From the NCBI RefSeq assembly GCF_001921825.1, contig NZ_MSJL01000017.1, positions 1-45,848 of the forward strand: a stretch of 45,848 nt of DNA. The letters are read 5' to 3'. Positions 17,225 through 24,599 of the stretch are shown one piece after another (within the stretch, counting starts at the first letter, position 1; each line of letters starts with the position of its first letter). The position numbers and the translations under genes were made by a program. Source of the stretch: Streptococcus acidominimus. Its GTDB lineage: Bacteria > Bacillota > Bacilli > Lactobacillales > Streptococcaceae. The notes beneath the pieces are model-generated. The model ran no database searches, was not told the origin of the DNA, and was given only the letters and a program-made list of their open reading frames with translations.

Positions 17225-17627
17225 TAATAAACTAAAATTAACAAGTGATTTGAATTTGAAAACTATGGCTCTTGATAGCAGTCAGTTTTATATTCCTAAA
17301 AAAGTAAAAGTTGACTTTTCGCAAGCTCGTCCACGTAACAAGTATAAGGACGGCAAGTCGACAGATATTGTCGAAAGCTATATGTTAAACGGTATTGATG
17401 AAAGGACAGCTTCTGCAATTGAGCAAGGTCTAATTGACCTAGAGGATGTCAAGACTATCGCAATTGAAGTTTTAGGGAGCTTTGATGCAATCGAGGGAGC
17501 CATGGCAGGTCAACAGCTAGCTTTTGTGGAGTTGTTAGATACTCGAGTGATGGCTCAATGGGTTGATGGTCGAAACGCAGGCTATAAGGGGCTGAAATTG
17601 GTAGCTAGTGGTTTAAAACTCCTGTAA
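17217..17627 (+). CDS. Hypothetical protein of the mobile element
   Basis: 136 aa, no membrane segments, starting MANNKLKLTSDLNL. Translation is coupled to the upstream gene (8-bp overlap). The central part ('GIDERTASAIEQGLIDLEDVKTIAIEV') is helical. I recognise no family. It ends 7 bp before a large inverted-repeat structure (17634-17746). Position between the DNA-binding gene and the origin-like region suggests a replication or maintenance role, which is inference only. Confidence 0.65.
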   Translation: MANNKLKLTSDLNLKTMALDSSQFYIPKKVKVDFSQARPRNKYKDGKSTDIVESYMLNGIDERTASAIEQGLIDLEDVKTIAIEVLGSFDAIEGAMAGQQLAFVELLDTRVMAQWVDGRNAGYKGLKLVASGLKLL

Positions 17628-17633
17628 AGTGCT

Positions 17634-17746
17634 AAAAATTCGACTTTTTGGGAGCAGTAGCCAGCGCTCCGTCGTGCGGGCTAGGGCAAGCCCTAGCCGA
17701 CGGACGCGGGAAGCTACATGGCTACCAAAAAACAAGTCGAATTTTT
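17634..17746. other. Nested GC-rich cruciform, candidate oriT or replication origin
   Basis: Three nested perfect stems: AAAAATTCGACTT (17634-17646) with AAGTCGAATTTTT (17734-17746); CCGTC (17669-17673) with GACGG (17699-17703); GGCTAGGGC (17679-17687) with GCCCTAGCC (17690-17698) around a 2-base loop. GTAGCC and GGCTAC (17657, 17720) add a fourth. It is GC-rich inside AT-rich DNA and lies just before the Rep gene. This is typical of double- or single-strand origins and of oriT. A terminator role for the upstream gene is an alternative. Confidence 0.6.
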
Positions 17747-18035
17747 GCTCAAGAGTTGTTTTCATAAATTTTCATTATTTTAGGATTTTCCGTAGTCATT
17801 TTTTGCTCAAGAGTTTTATAGGGGTTGTATATACTCATATACTCATTTCTATGTGCGGGCACCATTCTGGACTTGACGATAGAATGGTGCAAAACCATTG
17901 TCACCATTGGGATTTGAAGCAAAAAATCCCCCGAAAGGGAAAGCGAAAAAGTCCTAAAATGGTGAAAAAATGGTGAGCTTATACGTGAGTATATACATGA
18001 GTATATTCTCCAAAAATCGGAGTATATACTCATAG
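17742..18035. repeat. Iteron-like repeats upstream of the Rep gene
   Basis: TTTTTGCTCAAGAGTT occurs twice (17742-17757, 17800-17815; 58 bp apart). CACCATTCT / AGAATGGTG forms a 9-bp stem with a 12-nt loop (17860-17889), and AATGGTG/ACCATT recurs several times. GAGTATA-type sites cluster at 17827-17846 and 17981-18035, including the palindrome GAGTATATACTC (18020-18031) and a hairpin TGAGTATAttCTCC / GGAGTATATACTCA (17998-18032). Such clusters usually bind Rep or a copy-control protein. Confidence 0.6.
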
Positions 18036-18075
18036 TTTTAATGAAAAAAGACTGAAAATGAAAAGAAAGGAAAAT

Positions 18076-19410
18076 ATGACGAAAAGAATTCAAAACAGAC
18101 GATTTCTATTTGAGCAACAGTTGAAATCGAATTATTGGAGCTGGTCTCCCGAGGAGAAAAAAATGCTAGATAATTGGCAGGAAAATAAAGACAAGATATT
18201 CAGACATATCTTTGACTGTATCCGCGAGCTTGTAGAAGAAGATGAGTTTGTAGAATTTGCAGTAGTAGTTCATGATAAAGATATTTCTTATGGCACAAAA
18301 TTAGTAGAACCACATGTGCATGGTTATATTGATTTTCCGAAACGTATCGATTTATCAAAAGTGGCTGGTGCGTTAGGTTTGGAGCGTGAGCGAATAGAAA
18401 CCCCAAAATCAAAAGGTGGTAGAGCCTATACACGTATTAATGCTTTAGCGTATCTTATCCATGCAAAAGATAAAGATAAGTACCAATATCCTGTCAGTGA
18501 TGTAGAAACCTTTGATACGCTTGATTATGAAACATTCATCAATCAAAACAAGGAAGATTTTGAAAAATACTCTGCAACTAAAAAGCGTGAGAAGTCAGAT
18601 GAAAGCCTTGATTTAGTCTTAGCCAAAGTATATAAGGGTGAACTGACCTATTTTGATATTATGAAAGATGATAACCTGTATTATCTAATGGCAAATAATC
18701 GCCAAAAATTCCTAGAGGGATTTGATATTTTTGGAGAACGTGAGAGCGTGTTACGGTTGGAAGCTTTACAAAATGGCGAGTATGATTTGACGGTTCTCTA
18801 TATTCAAGGAAAACCAGGGATAGGAAAATCAACTCTTGCCCGAGATATTGCGTTAGAGGTGCAAACCGCTTTAGATAATGCAGGTTTGAAAGGTAGTTCT
18901 TATTCAGCTAGTTCAAAAAATCCATTTGATAACTACGCTGGAGAAGAAATCTTACTGTTAGACGATTTACGAGAAGATAGCTTATCAGCAACAGATTGGT
19001 TGAAACTCTTTGACCCTGTAAACTCTGCGAGAATGTCAGCACGGTATCGTAACAAATTAGTCGTACCTCGCTTAGTGATTATGTCTGCACACATGTCTCC
19101 TAAGCAATTTTTTGGAAAAATTGAGACAGAAGATATTAACCAATATTTGCGTCGAGTAAATTATTCTTCTGAAATTGCCAGAAAGCATGGCATGGAGGAA
19201 CGTTTTTATAGCGTATCAGAAGTAAAAGAGAGAAAAGCTAACGGACATTATCAACGTTCTGACGGCTCTAGTGTTGTCTTAAATTTTGACTATGAGGATT
19301 TATTCTCGCTTCAAGATAAGGGAGCGTTTATAACAAAATTACTAGATGAGTATATTTATCCTAGAATTTTGCCAAAGAAAGTAAAGGATGTGACAAATGA
19401 AGAAAATTGA
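18076..19410 (+). CDS. HUH endonuclease plus SF3-type helicase Rep protein (replication initiator or relaxase)
   Basis: 444 aa from ATG 18076, which follows AGAAAGG at 5 bases; an ATG at 18058 has a poorer site. The N-terminal part has rolling-circle Rep motifs: 'FAVVVHDKD' (motif I), the HUH pair in 'EPHVHGYIDF' (His80, His82) and 'ALAYLIHAKDK', whose Tyr126 is the likely nicking residue. The C-terminal part is an ATPase: Walker A GKPGIGKST (245-253), Walker B 'EEILLLDD', motif C-like 'LVIMSAH'. This fusion is seen in Rep_2/viral-helicase proteins of plasmids, in CRESS-like bacterial Reps, and in the noncanonical relaxases proposed for streptococcal IMEs. It may initiate rolling-circle replication of the excised circle, mobilisation, or both. 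Confidence 0.85.
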   Translation: MTKRIQNRRFLFEQQLKSNYWSWSPEEKKMLDNWQENKDKIFRHIFDCIRELVEEDEFVEFAVVVHDKDISYGTKLVEPHVHGYIDFPKRIDLSKVAGALGLERERIETPKSKGGRAYTRINALAYLIHAKDKDKYQYPVSDVETFDTLDYETFINQNKEDFEKYSATKKREKSDESLDLVLAKVYKGELTYFDIMKDDNLYYLMANNRQKFLEGFDIFGERESVLRLEALQNGEYDLTVLYIQGKPGIGKSTLARDIALEVQTALDNAGLKGSSYSASSKNPFDNYAGEEILLLDDLREDSLSATDWLKLFDPVNSARMSARYRNKLVVPRLVIMSAHMSPKQFFGKIETEDINQYLRRVNYSSEIARKHGMEERFYSVSEVKERKANGHYQRSDGSSVVLNFDYEDLFSLQDKGAFITKLLDEYIYPRILPKKVKDVTNEEN

Positions 19411-19777
19411 TATTTCAGAAAAAGAGTACATGGTGATGATGTTGTTTATTCATATCGTTGTACATGAAGATAAAGTTTTTAGATGGAACTTACAAGAATA
19501 TCTATCACGACATGCAAAAAGCGAAGAAGATTTTGATTGTCTGTATGATTGTATTCTTGATTTTAATAAAAAAGAATTAGGAGACTTGATCCCTAGAGAA
19601 AGAGCCATATTATTAAAATTTGTAGGTAGTGTTTTGGTTACTTGGGAAAAAGATGATTTACTTGCGTACTTATGTTGCGAAAATGATGTTGGCTTGATGA
19701 AACTAGCTTATATCGCATTCACAGTTTATAATATGGAATATTTAGATAGCAATAACAAGGACGTGACCAATGACTAG
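19397..19777 (+). CDS. Hypothetical protein of the mobile element
   Basis: 126 aa, acidic and helical ('KKIDISEKEYMVMMLFIHIVVHEDKVFRW...'), starting inside the end of the Rep gene (14-bp overlap) and overlapping the next gene by 8 bp. No recognisable family and no membrane segment of convincing length. Tight coupling to Rep suggests it works in the same process. Confidence 0.65.
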   Translation: MKKIDISEKEYMVMMLFIHIVVHEDKVFRWNLQEYLSRHAKSEEDFDCLYDCILDFNKKELGDLIPRERAILLKFVGSVLVTWEKDDLLAYLCCENDVGLMKLAYIAFTVYNMEYLDSNNKDVTND

Positions 19778-19985
19778 GAAGATAATCATATTTACAGAAC
19801 GTACCAAGCAAGATAACTATCTTGTCGATTTTAGGCAAGCTCCCGAAAAATACCAATACTTGCCAGATATTTATATCTTTTTACAAAGTAAGGCAAGGTA
19901 TTGCAAAATGAAAAAAATGATGCAGTCGGCAAACCGCATCAAAATTAAAAATAACCAACTACATTTTAACATGAAAGGAAAATAA
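19770..19985 (+). CDS. Small basic hypothetical protein
   Basis: 71 aa, strongly basic in the second half ('SKARYCKMKKMMQSANRIKIKNNQLHFNMKGK'), which would fit nucleic-acid binding. Coupled to the upstream gene by an 8-bp overlap and 5 bp before the DUF3173-like gene. No family recognised. Confidence 0.6.
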   Translation: MTRKIIIFTERTKQDNYLVDFRQAPEKYQYLPDIYIFLQSKARYCKMKKMMQSANRIKIKNNQLHFNMKGK

Positions 19986-19990
19986 AAGCT

Positions 19991-20209
19991 ATGTTTGTGG
20001 TAAAAAAAGATTTGATGAAACTAGGATTTAGTTCTTGGCAGGCTATGATGTTGGTAAAACAAGCAAAAGCAAAATTAGCCAGTCAAGGTCTAGCATGGTA
20101 TGAGAGTAAGGGATTGGGGCGAGTTCCTTTAGAAACGGTTGAAGAGATTTTGGGGGTAAAAATTGATGAAGATGATTTGATTGATAAAGGAGTGGCAGAA
20201 CATGCCTAA
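19991..20209 (+). CDS. DUF3173-like small protein, putative recombination directionality factor
   Basis: 72 aa. The pattern 'MFVVKKDLMKLGFSSWQAMMLVKQAKAKLASQGLAWYESKGLGRVPLETVEEILG' matches the small DUF3173-type proteins encoded just upstream of integrases in streptococcal mobile elements, which are thought to act as excisionases. It has a MerR/Xis-like winged-helix appearance. Overlaps the integrase start by 8 bp. Confidence 0.75.
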   Translation: MFVVKKDLMKLGFSSWQAMMLVKQAKAKLASQGLAWYESKGLGRVPLETVEEILGVKIDEDDLIDKGVAEHA

Positions 20210-21371
20210 AATCCCCAATGTTTATCCTATGTCAAATGGTACGTTTAGGGCGTCTGTATCGCTTGGATTTGACCCTATAACAGGTAAAAGGATACATAAG
20301 TTTAAAAACGGCTTTAAAACGCAAAAAGAAGCGTTAGAATGGCGCATGAGAATACTTGCTGATTTTGGTAAGGGTGCATTGTCATCTAATAGTTCAATGA
20401 CTTTTAAAAAGTTTTTAGATGATTATTTTATCCCAGATTATCAAAGCCAAGTTAGACAACGTACTTTTGATATGACACGTTCAAAGTTTAAAAGATTAAG
20501 TTACTTTGAAAATATGAAGTTATCAGATATTCTTGCTCCTCATATTAAGCAATGGCAGAATACTATGTTTATTGAGGGTTTGTCTAATAACTATATTCGA
20601 TCTGTACATCAGATATTGCAACAAGTTTTTGATTTAGCTGTTCGACTAGGTATGTTATCTAGTAATGTGGCTAAGCAAGTCGGCAATGTCAAAAAAGATA
20701 AGCCTAAGGTTGATTTTTGGACTGTTGAAGAGTTTCAGAAATTTATCAGCACATTTGATAGGTCGAATATTTATGATTTGTTATATTTTACTACGTTCTG
20801 GTTTTTCTTTATGACTGGAGTTCGTACAAGTGAATTACAAGCTATTGAGTGGTCAAAAATTGACTTTGATAGTAGTACAGTTCTAATAGACTGTTCAATG
20901 TATTATAAAAATCAAAAAGAATGGTACATTACAGATACAAAATCAATCTCAGGTGTTAGGCTATTGTATCTTGATGATGATACTTTGGAATACTTGAAAT
21001 ACTGGAAGCATGCTCAAGTTCAAGTAGGAAAATGCAGATTTGTCTTTTCTTTAGCAGATAACCCGCTTGTAAAATCAACGTTGAAACGTGTATTACAAGT
21101 ACATAGTGAATTTGCAGGCATAAAAACTATTCGTATTCACGATTTAAGACATTCACATGCTAGTTTCATGTTATCGCTTGGTATGAATGATTTAGAAATG
21201 CAAAATCGCCTAGGACATGCTGACATTAAGACAACGCTTGGCACATACTCCCATTTACGACCTAATGCTATGAAAGAAGTCGCTAATCGTATGACAGGAA
21301 AAGTAGTAGTAACAGAAAATAATATCAGGCAAAGTAAATTCAATGGCAATCAACATACTATAAAAATGTGA
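20202..21371 (+). CDS. int: Tyrosine recombinase/integrase
   Basis: 389 aa from ATG 20202, preceded by AAAGGAG at 8 bases; the frame continues upstream to 20181 without a good start. The N-terminal arm-binding domain (AP2-like, 'GTFRASVSLGFDPITGKRIHKFKNGFKTQKEAL') is followed by a SAM-like core-binding domain (about 65-160) and the catalytic domain. The full catalytic set is present: Arg208 (TGVRTSE), Lys247, His313 and Arg316 (HDLRH), His339 (LGH), Tyr349. It should integrate and excise the element; the 25-bp repeats at 15878 and 24518 are the likely att sites. It lies 3.1 kb inside the right end, not at the edge as usual. Confidence 0.92.
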   Translation: MPKIPNVYPMSNGTFRASVSLGFDPITGKRIHKFKNGFKTQKEALEWRMRILADFGKGALSSNSSMTFKKFLDDYFIPDYQSQVRQRTFDMTRSKFKRLSYFENMKLSDILAPHIKQWQNTMFIEGLSNNYIRSVHQILQQVFDLAVRLGMLSSNVAKQVGNVKKDKPKVDFWTVEEFQKFISTFDRSNIYDLLYFTTFWFFFMTGVRTSELQAIEWSKIDFDSSTVLIDCSMYYKNQKEWYITDTKSISGVRLLYLDDDTLEYLKYWKHAQVQVGKCRFVFSLADNPLVKSTLKRVLQVHSEFAGIKTIRIHDLRHSHASFMLSLGMNDLEMQNRLGHADIKTTLGTYSHLRPNAMKEVANRMTGKVVVTENNIRQSKFNGNQHTIKM

Positions 21372-21509
21372 CAGCTTTTTCTAATTCAAAACTTATATTC
21401 AAAAAGAGAATAAAAGTTGATTTAACAATGTTTAGTTTTAACCGAAATTAGGAAAAAATGGGAGTTTTTAAGATTTGGCTACCAAAGTAGCTACCACAGA
21501 AAGGAAAAA
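21372..21509. other. Integrase downstream region
   Basis: AT-rich, no gene. Just before the next gene is GGCTACCAAAGTAGCTACC (about 21477-21495), which shares GGCTACC with the stem at 17720-17726. Confidence 0.4.
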
Positions 21510-21806
21510 ATGATGAAACAATTATTAAAACTGTTATGGGTAAAATTGAATACCCCAGAAGATAAATATACTACTGTCTTATTTCGTATCGTACTATTAG
21601 TGGGATTAAGTGTCTTATTACCACTTGTTCTTGGTTTATTATTGGTTTTAGGAGTACGTTATGAATATTTAAGTTTCGTGTTTAATTATTTTTATATGTT
21701 TTTAATTTTAACAGCAGTAGCTTGCTTTTTAATTAAGTATATCTTGGTGACATCTGATTTTATAATAGGCATATTGTTTTTCAAGGAGACAAAAAAGAGT
21801 GATTAG
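21510..21806 (+). CDS. Small membrane protein of a conjugation-type module
   Basis: 98 aa with two strong transmembrane segments (about residues 22-48 and 54-78), starting at ATG 21510 or 21513 after AAGGAAAA. It sits 17 bp before a VirB6-like gene. Small two-segment membrane proteins occur beside VirB6 homologues in Tn916-type transfer modules, but similarity at this length is not decisive. Confidence 0.65.
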   Translation: MMKQLLKLLWVKLNTPEDKYTTVLFRIVLLVGLSVLLPLVLGLLLVLGVRYEYLSFVFNYFYMFLILTAVACFLIKYILVTSDFIIGILFFKETKKSD

Positions 21807-21823
21807 AGAGAAAGGGGATAGCT

Positions 21824-23659
21824 ATGTTTGAATTTAAAGACGGTGAATTTTTTATAAAAGGAACTGAACAAGCTATCAATTTATCCGACCTAGGTTCTAA
21901 ATTGTTAAATGATGTGGATTGGTATAACCCAATGACTGGTATTGATACTTTTTTTAATAAGATGTTTAATGGGCTTATTTGGGTAGCTCAATTCTTATTT
22001 GAATTATTCGTAAAAACCTATGACTTGCTAGGAAAAAGTGGCGGTACTGTAGATACGGCAATTGTCAAAATGATAGATCAAAGCGCTTCTACTTTTCAAA
22101 CTCTTTTCGGGGCTGTGCATTGGTATGCTTTAATTGTTATATTTTCCTATGCATTCTATATGCAGGTAGCTAGGCGAGGTTCTGCTTTAAAAATCATCTG
22201 TTTAAGTATGCTTGTCATGGGGTTTGTGCAACAACTCTATGTAGCTCCTCCCAAACTTGACCCAGTCGCCTATTCTCTCTCAGGTGGTGTGGAGGTAACG
22301 CAACCCCGTACCTATGTTTCTAAATTGTATTATGGTATATCAACTGCTCTTGATAAGGTACAGAAAGAGATTACGGCGGGATTGTTAGAAGAAAGTTCTA
22401 ATCAAGTACTTGTTGCTTACTTTGAGCAGGCTATCTGGGAGCCGTATTGGGGTATGAATGCGGATTTGAAAAAAGAGGGAGGGTACAACCTTACAGACAA
22501 ACAAATGATAGCCCTGTTTGGTTTTCGTGATAACGATAAAGAGTATATGGTTTTAGGTAAAAAAATAGAGGAGGTAGTAGGAACCAAAGAACAACCTAAA
22601 GTAAAAAATATTAGGACTTTAGGTACAAAAATGAAATATATTCTAGTCATGTTAATAGAGGTTCCGTTTTTAGGGATTCTTCTAAATGGTTTATCTATAT
22701 TTGCCTTTGTCTTAAAAATAGGGATTCTTTTTCTGTTTATTGGCTTTCCTTATATTCTTGTAATCGCTATTTTCCCCTTCTTTTGGAATGTCTTATGGAA
22801 TACAACAAGAACAATTGGCTATGCCATGGTTTTATCTTCTATGATAGGAGCAAGTACAACCTTACTTGTTATCTTTAATGCCACCCTAAATAGTATTCTT
22901 TTGAAACTGACGGGGCAAGATATTGTCTTTTCCTTGTTCCTCCGCTTAATCATTTATTATTTACTTTGGAAGTTCCGTTCACAAATTGCTCGTATTTTTC
23001 AAGGTCGACGCTTAGCGCCAGCAGGTCGCATGTTACGGCAACTAACCTCAAATACAGGTACAACTGTCAAGAAAGGCTTAGGAATGGCTTCAAAAACTGC
23101 TTTAGTCGGTGGACTAATGGCAGTTGGTGCGGGTAAAATAGGAGCAGAAAAGCTACTAGCCAAACAACGAGCACATGCCTATAATCGTTCTGTGAAAGGC
23201 TATATGAAACGAGGAGATAGCTTTGAGGTCGCTACTCAAAAGACAGAAAGAGGTCAAGAGATGCGCACTTTAAGGCGAAAAGAACCAATGAAACAGATAC
23301 GAGCAGTGGGGAATAAAAGTAAAGCTTTAGCCTATCATCTCTTATCAAAAGGTTATAGAGATAATACTGCAGGTAGCCAGCATTATGGACGAAAACGACA
23401 GGGGGCATTGCTTAGTATTCAGAAAGACAAAATCGACACACTGGATAGAAAACAACGGATTAAGAGTTTAGACCGCTCTATCCGCCACCAACAAGGGATA
23501 GATAACTTTAAGAAGAACTGGAAGCAACCAGAACAAGCTGTGATTGAGCCGACAGGTCCAATGTTTATTGATTTTCGTAATAAGACCTTTAAAACGAAAC
23601 TACCAGTACCAAAGGTTAATCATAATACTAGAAATTATACTTTAGGGAAAAAGCTATGA
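21824..23659 (+). CDS. VirB6/TrbL-like conjugal transfer membrane protein
   Basis: 611 aa. An N-terminal soluble part, then several membrane helices: about residues 40-65, 88-110, 115-135, a cluster at 275-330, and 335-385. A long, basic, Arg/Lys-rich C-terminal tail follows (about 385-611). This is the layout of the polytopic channel protein of Gram-positive type IV secretion systems (CD3337/EF1877 or Tn916 Orf15 type). In a working conjugative element it would stand beside a VirB4 ATPase and a NlpC/lysozyme protein; neither is present here, so it is an orphan. It may be a remnant, or it may borrow the rest from a helper element. Confidence 0.8.
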   Translation: MFEFKDGEFFIKGTEQAINLSDLGSKLLNDVDWYNPMTGIDTFFNKMFNGLIWVAQFLFELFVKTYDLLGKSGGTVDTAIVKMIDQSASTFQTLFGAVHWYALIVIFSYAFYMQVARRGSALKIICLSMLVMGFVQQLYVAPPKLDPVAYSLSGGVEVTQPRTYVSKLYYGISTALDKVQKEITAGLLEESSNQVLVAYFEQAIWEPYWGMNADLKKEGGYNLTDKQMIALFGFRDNDKEYMVLGKKIEEVVGTKEQPKVKNIRTLGTKMKYILVMLIEVPFLGILLNGLSIFAFVLKIGILFLFIGFPYILVIAIFPFFWNVLWNTTRTIGYAMVLSSMIGASTTLLVIFNATLNSILLKLTGQDIVFSLFLRLIIYYLLWKFRSQIARIFQGRRLAPAGRMLRQLTSNTGTTVKKGLGMASKTALVGGLMAVGAGKIGAEKLLAKQRAHAYNRSVKGYMKRGDSFEVATQKTERGQEMRTLRRKEPMKQIRAVGNKSKALAYHLLSKGYRDNTAGSQHYGRKRQGALLSIQKDKIDTLDRKQRIKSLDRSIRHQQGIDNFKKNWKQPEQAVIEPTGPMFIDFRNKTFKTKLPVPKVNHNTRNYTLGKKL

Positions 23660-23687
23660 AGTATAAGAATATAGTGTTATTAGAATG

Positions 23688-23716
23688 TTGACGTTTGTGT
23701 GTTAAATTAGTATAAT
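23688..23716 (+). promoter_or_regulatory. Near-consensus promoter of the lipoprotein gene
   Basis: TTGACG (23688-23693), a 17-bp spacer and TATAAT (23711-23716). Transcription should start near 23723, giving a leader of about 18 nt with AGGAG before the ATT at 23741. Confidence 0.8.
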
Positions 23717-23740
23717 ACAAAAAAATGAATAGGAGTTTAT

Positions 23741-24100
23741 ATTACGAAAAAGGTTTATTGGGTAGTTATTATTGCTTTATGTTCTCTATTCTTTGTGGCT
23801 TGTGGCAAACCTGCCAATAGTTTAGAAGGCAAGTTTTATAAAGTATATGAAGGTGAGAAGACACTTGCTTTTGAGTTTGATAAAGATTCTGGTTTCTATC
23901 ATTTGTCTTCGATGGGTGGTGCAGTACCGATTACTAATATTGAACGGGATAAAAAACAATTTGCAGTTTCGGGTTTTTTGACTGTTGTAATTGCATATAA
24001 TATTTCTGATACGGGAGAATTGGAGATATTAAATGGCGGTGGTATGGAAGGAACATATTACAAAGAAGATAGTAAGGCTTTGGAAGAAGCTATGAAGTAG
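23741..24100 (+). CDS. Small lipoprotein with apparent ATT start codon
   Basis: From ATT 23741 the frame encodes 119 aa with a complete lipoprotein signal: basic MTKK, hydrophobic VYWVVIIALCSLFFVA and the lipobox VACG. AGGAG lies 5 bases before the ATT. No ATG, GTG or TTG is in frame before a GTG at 23795, which would give a product lacking its signal peptide. The strong promoter supports real expression. The mature part is about 95 residues ('SLEGKFYKVYEGEKTLAFEFDKDSG') and resembles small streptococcal lipoproteins of unknown role. Either ATT is used as a rare start, or an ATG was lost by mutation and the gene is now weak. Confidence 0.7.
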   Translation: MTKKVYWVVIIALCSLFFVACGKPANSLEGKFYKVYEGEKTLAFEFDKDSGFYHLSSMGGAVPITNIERDKKQFAVSGFLTVVIAYNISDTGELEILNGGGMEGTYYKEDSKALEEAMK

Positions 24101-24115
24101 CAGAATACTATTCCC

Positions 24116-24151
24116 TATCCCCTCGGCAACTGGATAATTGTTGAGGGGATA
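24116..24151 (+). terminator. Hairpin after the lipoprotein gene
   Basis: 9-bp perfect stem TATCCCCTC / GAGGGGATA with inner CAA/TTG pairing, 15 bp after the stop. The T-run is weak, so the strength is uncertain. Confidence 0.55.
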
Positions 24152-24351
24152 ACTATTTAAAGAACACGAACAAAATTCAACCAGGGATACGCTATATCAG
24201 CACGTTTTCCCGAACATTATTTCAGCTCCAGATTCAGATAGTCCCTTTATTTCCCGAACATTTTTTGCACGTGCGACCAAATAAAACAACAAGCCACTAC
24301 GTTTTACTGTTACCTACTGCCTACATCAAGCGATTTATGCCGTGAAAGCTG

Positions 24352-24460
24352 ATTGACAATAAGCAGTTGCAAAGTACGCTAGGACGTGCCAGCCGAAAGG
24401 CTTTAGCGTTTGGGAGGGACACGGACGCAGTACGACAGCAACTGGTTACTTGTTGTCAAT
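24352..24460. ncRNA. Large nested fold near the right end, candidate RNA, sso or oriT
   Basis: Outer arms ATTGACAA (24352-24359) and TTGTCAAT (24453-24460); next CAGTTGC (24364-24370) and GCAACTG (24438-24444); then GTAC with GTAC; CGCTA (24377-24381) with TAGCG (24404-24408); apical AGCC-gaaa-GGCT (24391-24402). More than 100 bases fold into one branched structure. Function unknown. Confidence 0.5.
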
Positions 24461-24517
24461 TAGACCATGGAATAAAGTAAGCGATTTGTAGGACTTACCC
24501 AGCATAGCCCCTAACTA

Positions 24518-24542
24518 TTTTTTGTTGTTAAAATGTTGTTAG
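24518..24542. other. Right end repeat of the integrated element (attR)
   Basis: Matches 15878-15902 at 24 of 25 positions and lies 57 bp outside the guaA stop codon. Internally it repeats GTTGTTA twice, which may reflect paired integrase core sites. Confidence 0.75.
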
Positions 24543-24550
24543 AATAAAAT

Positions 24551-24586
24551 AAAAAGCCTTAGAAATGTTGATTTTATAGGCTTTTT
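24551..24586. terminator. Terminator of guaA
   Basis: AAAAAGCCT / AGGCTTTTT stem with A and T runs on both sides, 14 bp after the guaA stop on the minus strand. It can work in both directions. Confidence 0.85.
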
Positions 24587-24599
24587 ATACTTATTAACT

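Larger units (their letters stand above)
24101..24517. other. Structured non-coding tail of the element
   Basis: No gene. Holds a hairpin with arms TATCCCCTC and GAGGGGATA (24116-24151), two copies of TTTCCCGAACATT about 55 bp apart (near 24206 and 24250), and a large fold at 24352-24460. Confidence 0.6.
15878..24542. mobile_element. Integrated Rep/integrase element (IME-like) next to guaA
   Basis: About 8.6 kb bounded by 25-bp direct repeats, 57 bp from the guaA stop. It is AT-rich compared with the flanking core genes. Gene order is repressor (-), DNA-binding/coiled-coil protein, unknown, structured region, HUH/SF3 Rep-like protein, two small genes, DUF3173-like protein, tyrosine integrase, two conjugation-type membrane proteins, lipoprotein, structured non-coding tail. 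Streptococcal integrative mobilizable elements with Rep_2/viral-helicase-type relaxases have this general plan. No VirB4, coupling protein or classical relaxase is seen, so it cannot transfer by itself. The VirB6-like part downstream of the integrase looks like a piece of another conjugative element. Confidence 0.8.

Noticed and set aside
17629-18093. Frames on both strands in the region before the Rep gene
   Set aside because: They run through hairpins and iteron-like repeats; low-complexity products and no start sites.
24101-24517. tRNA or tmRNA in the element tail
   Set aside because: The fold has no cloverleaf, CCA or T-loop sequence.
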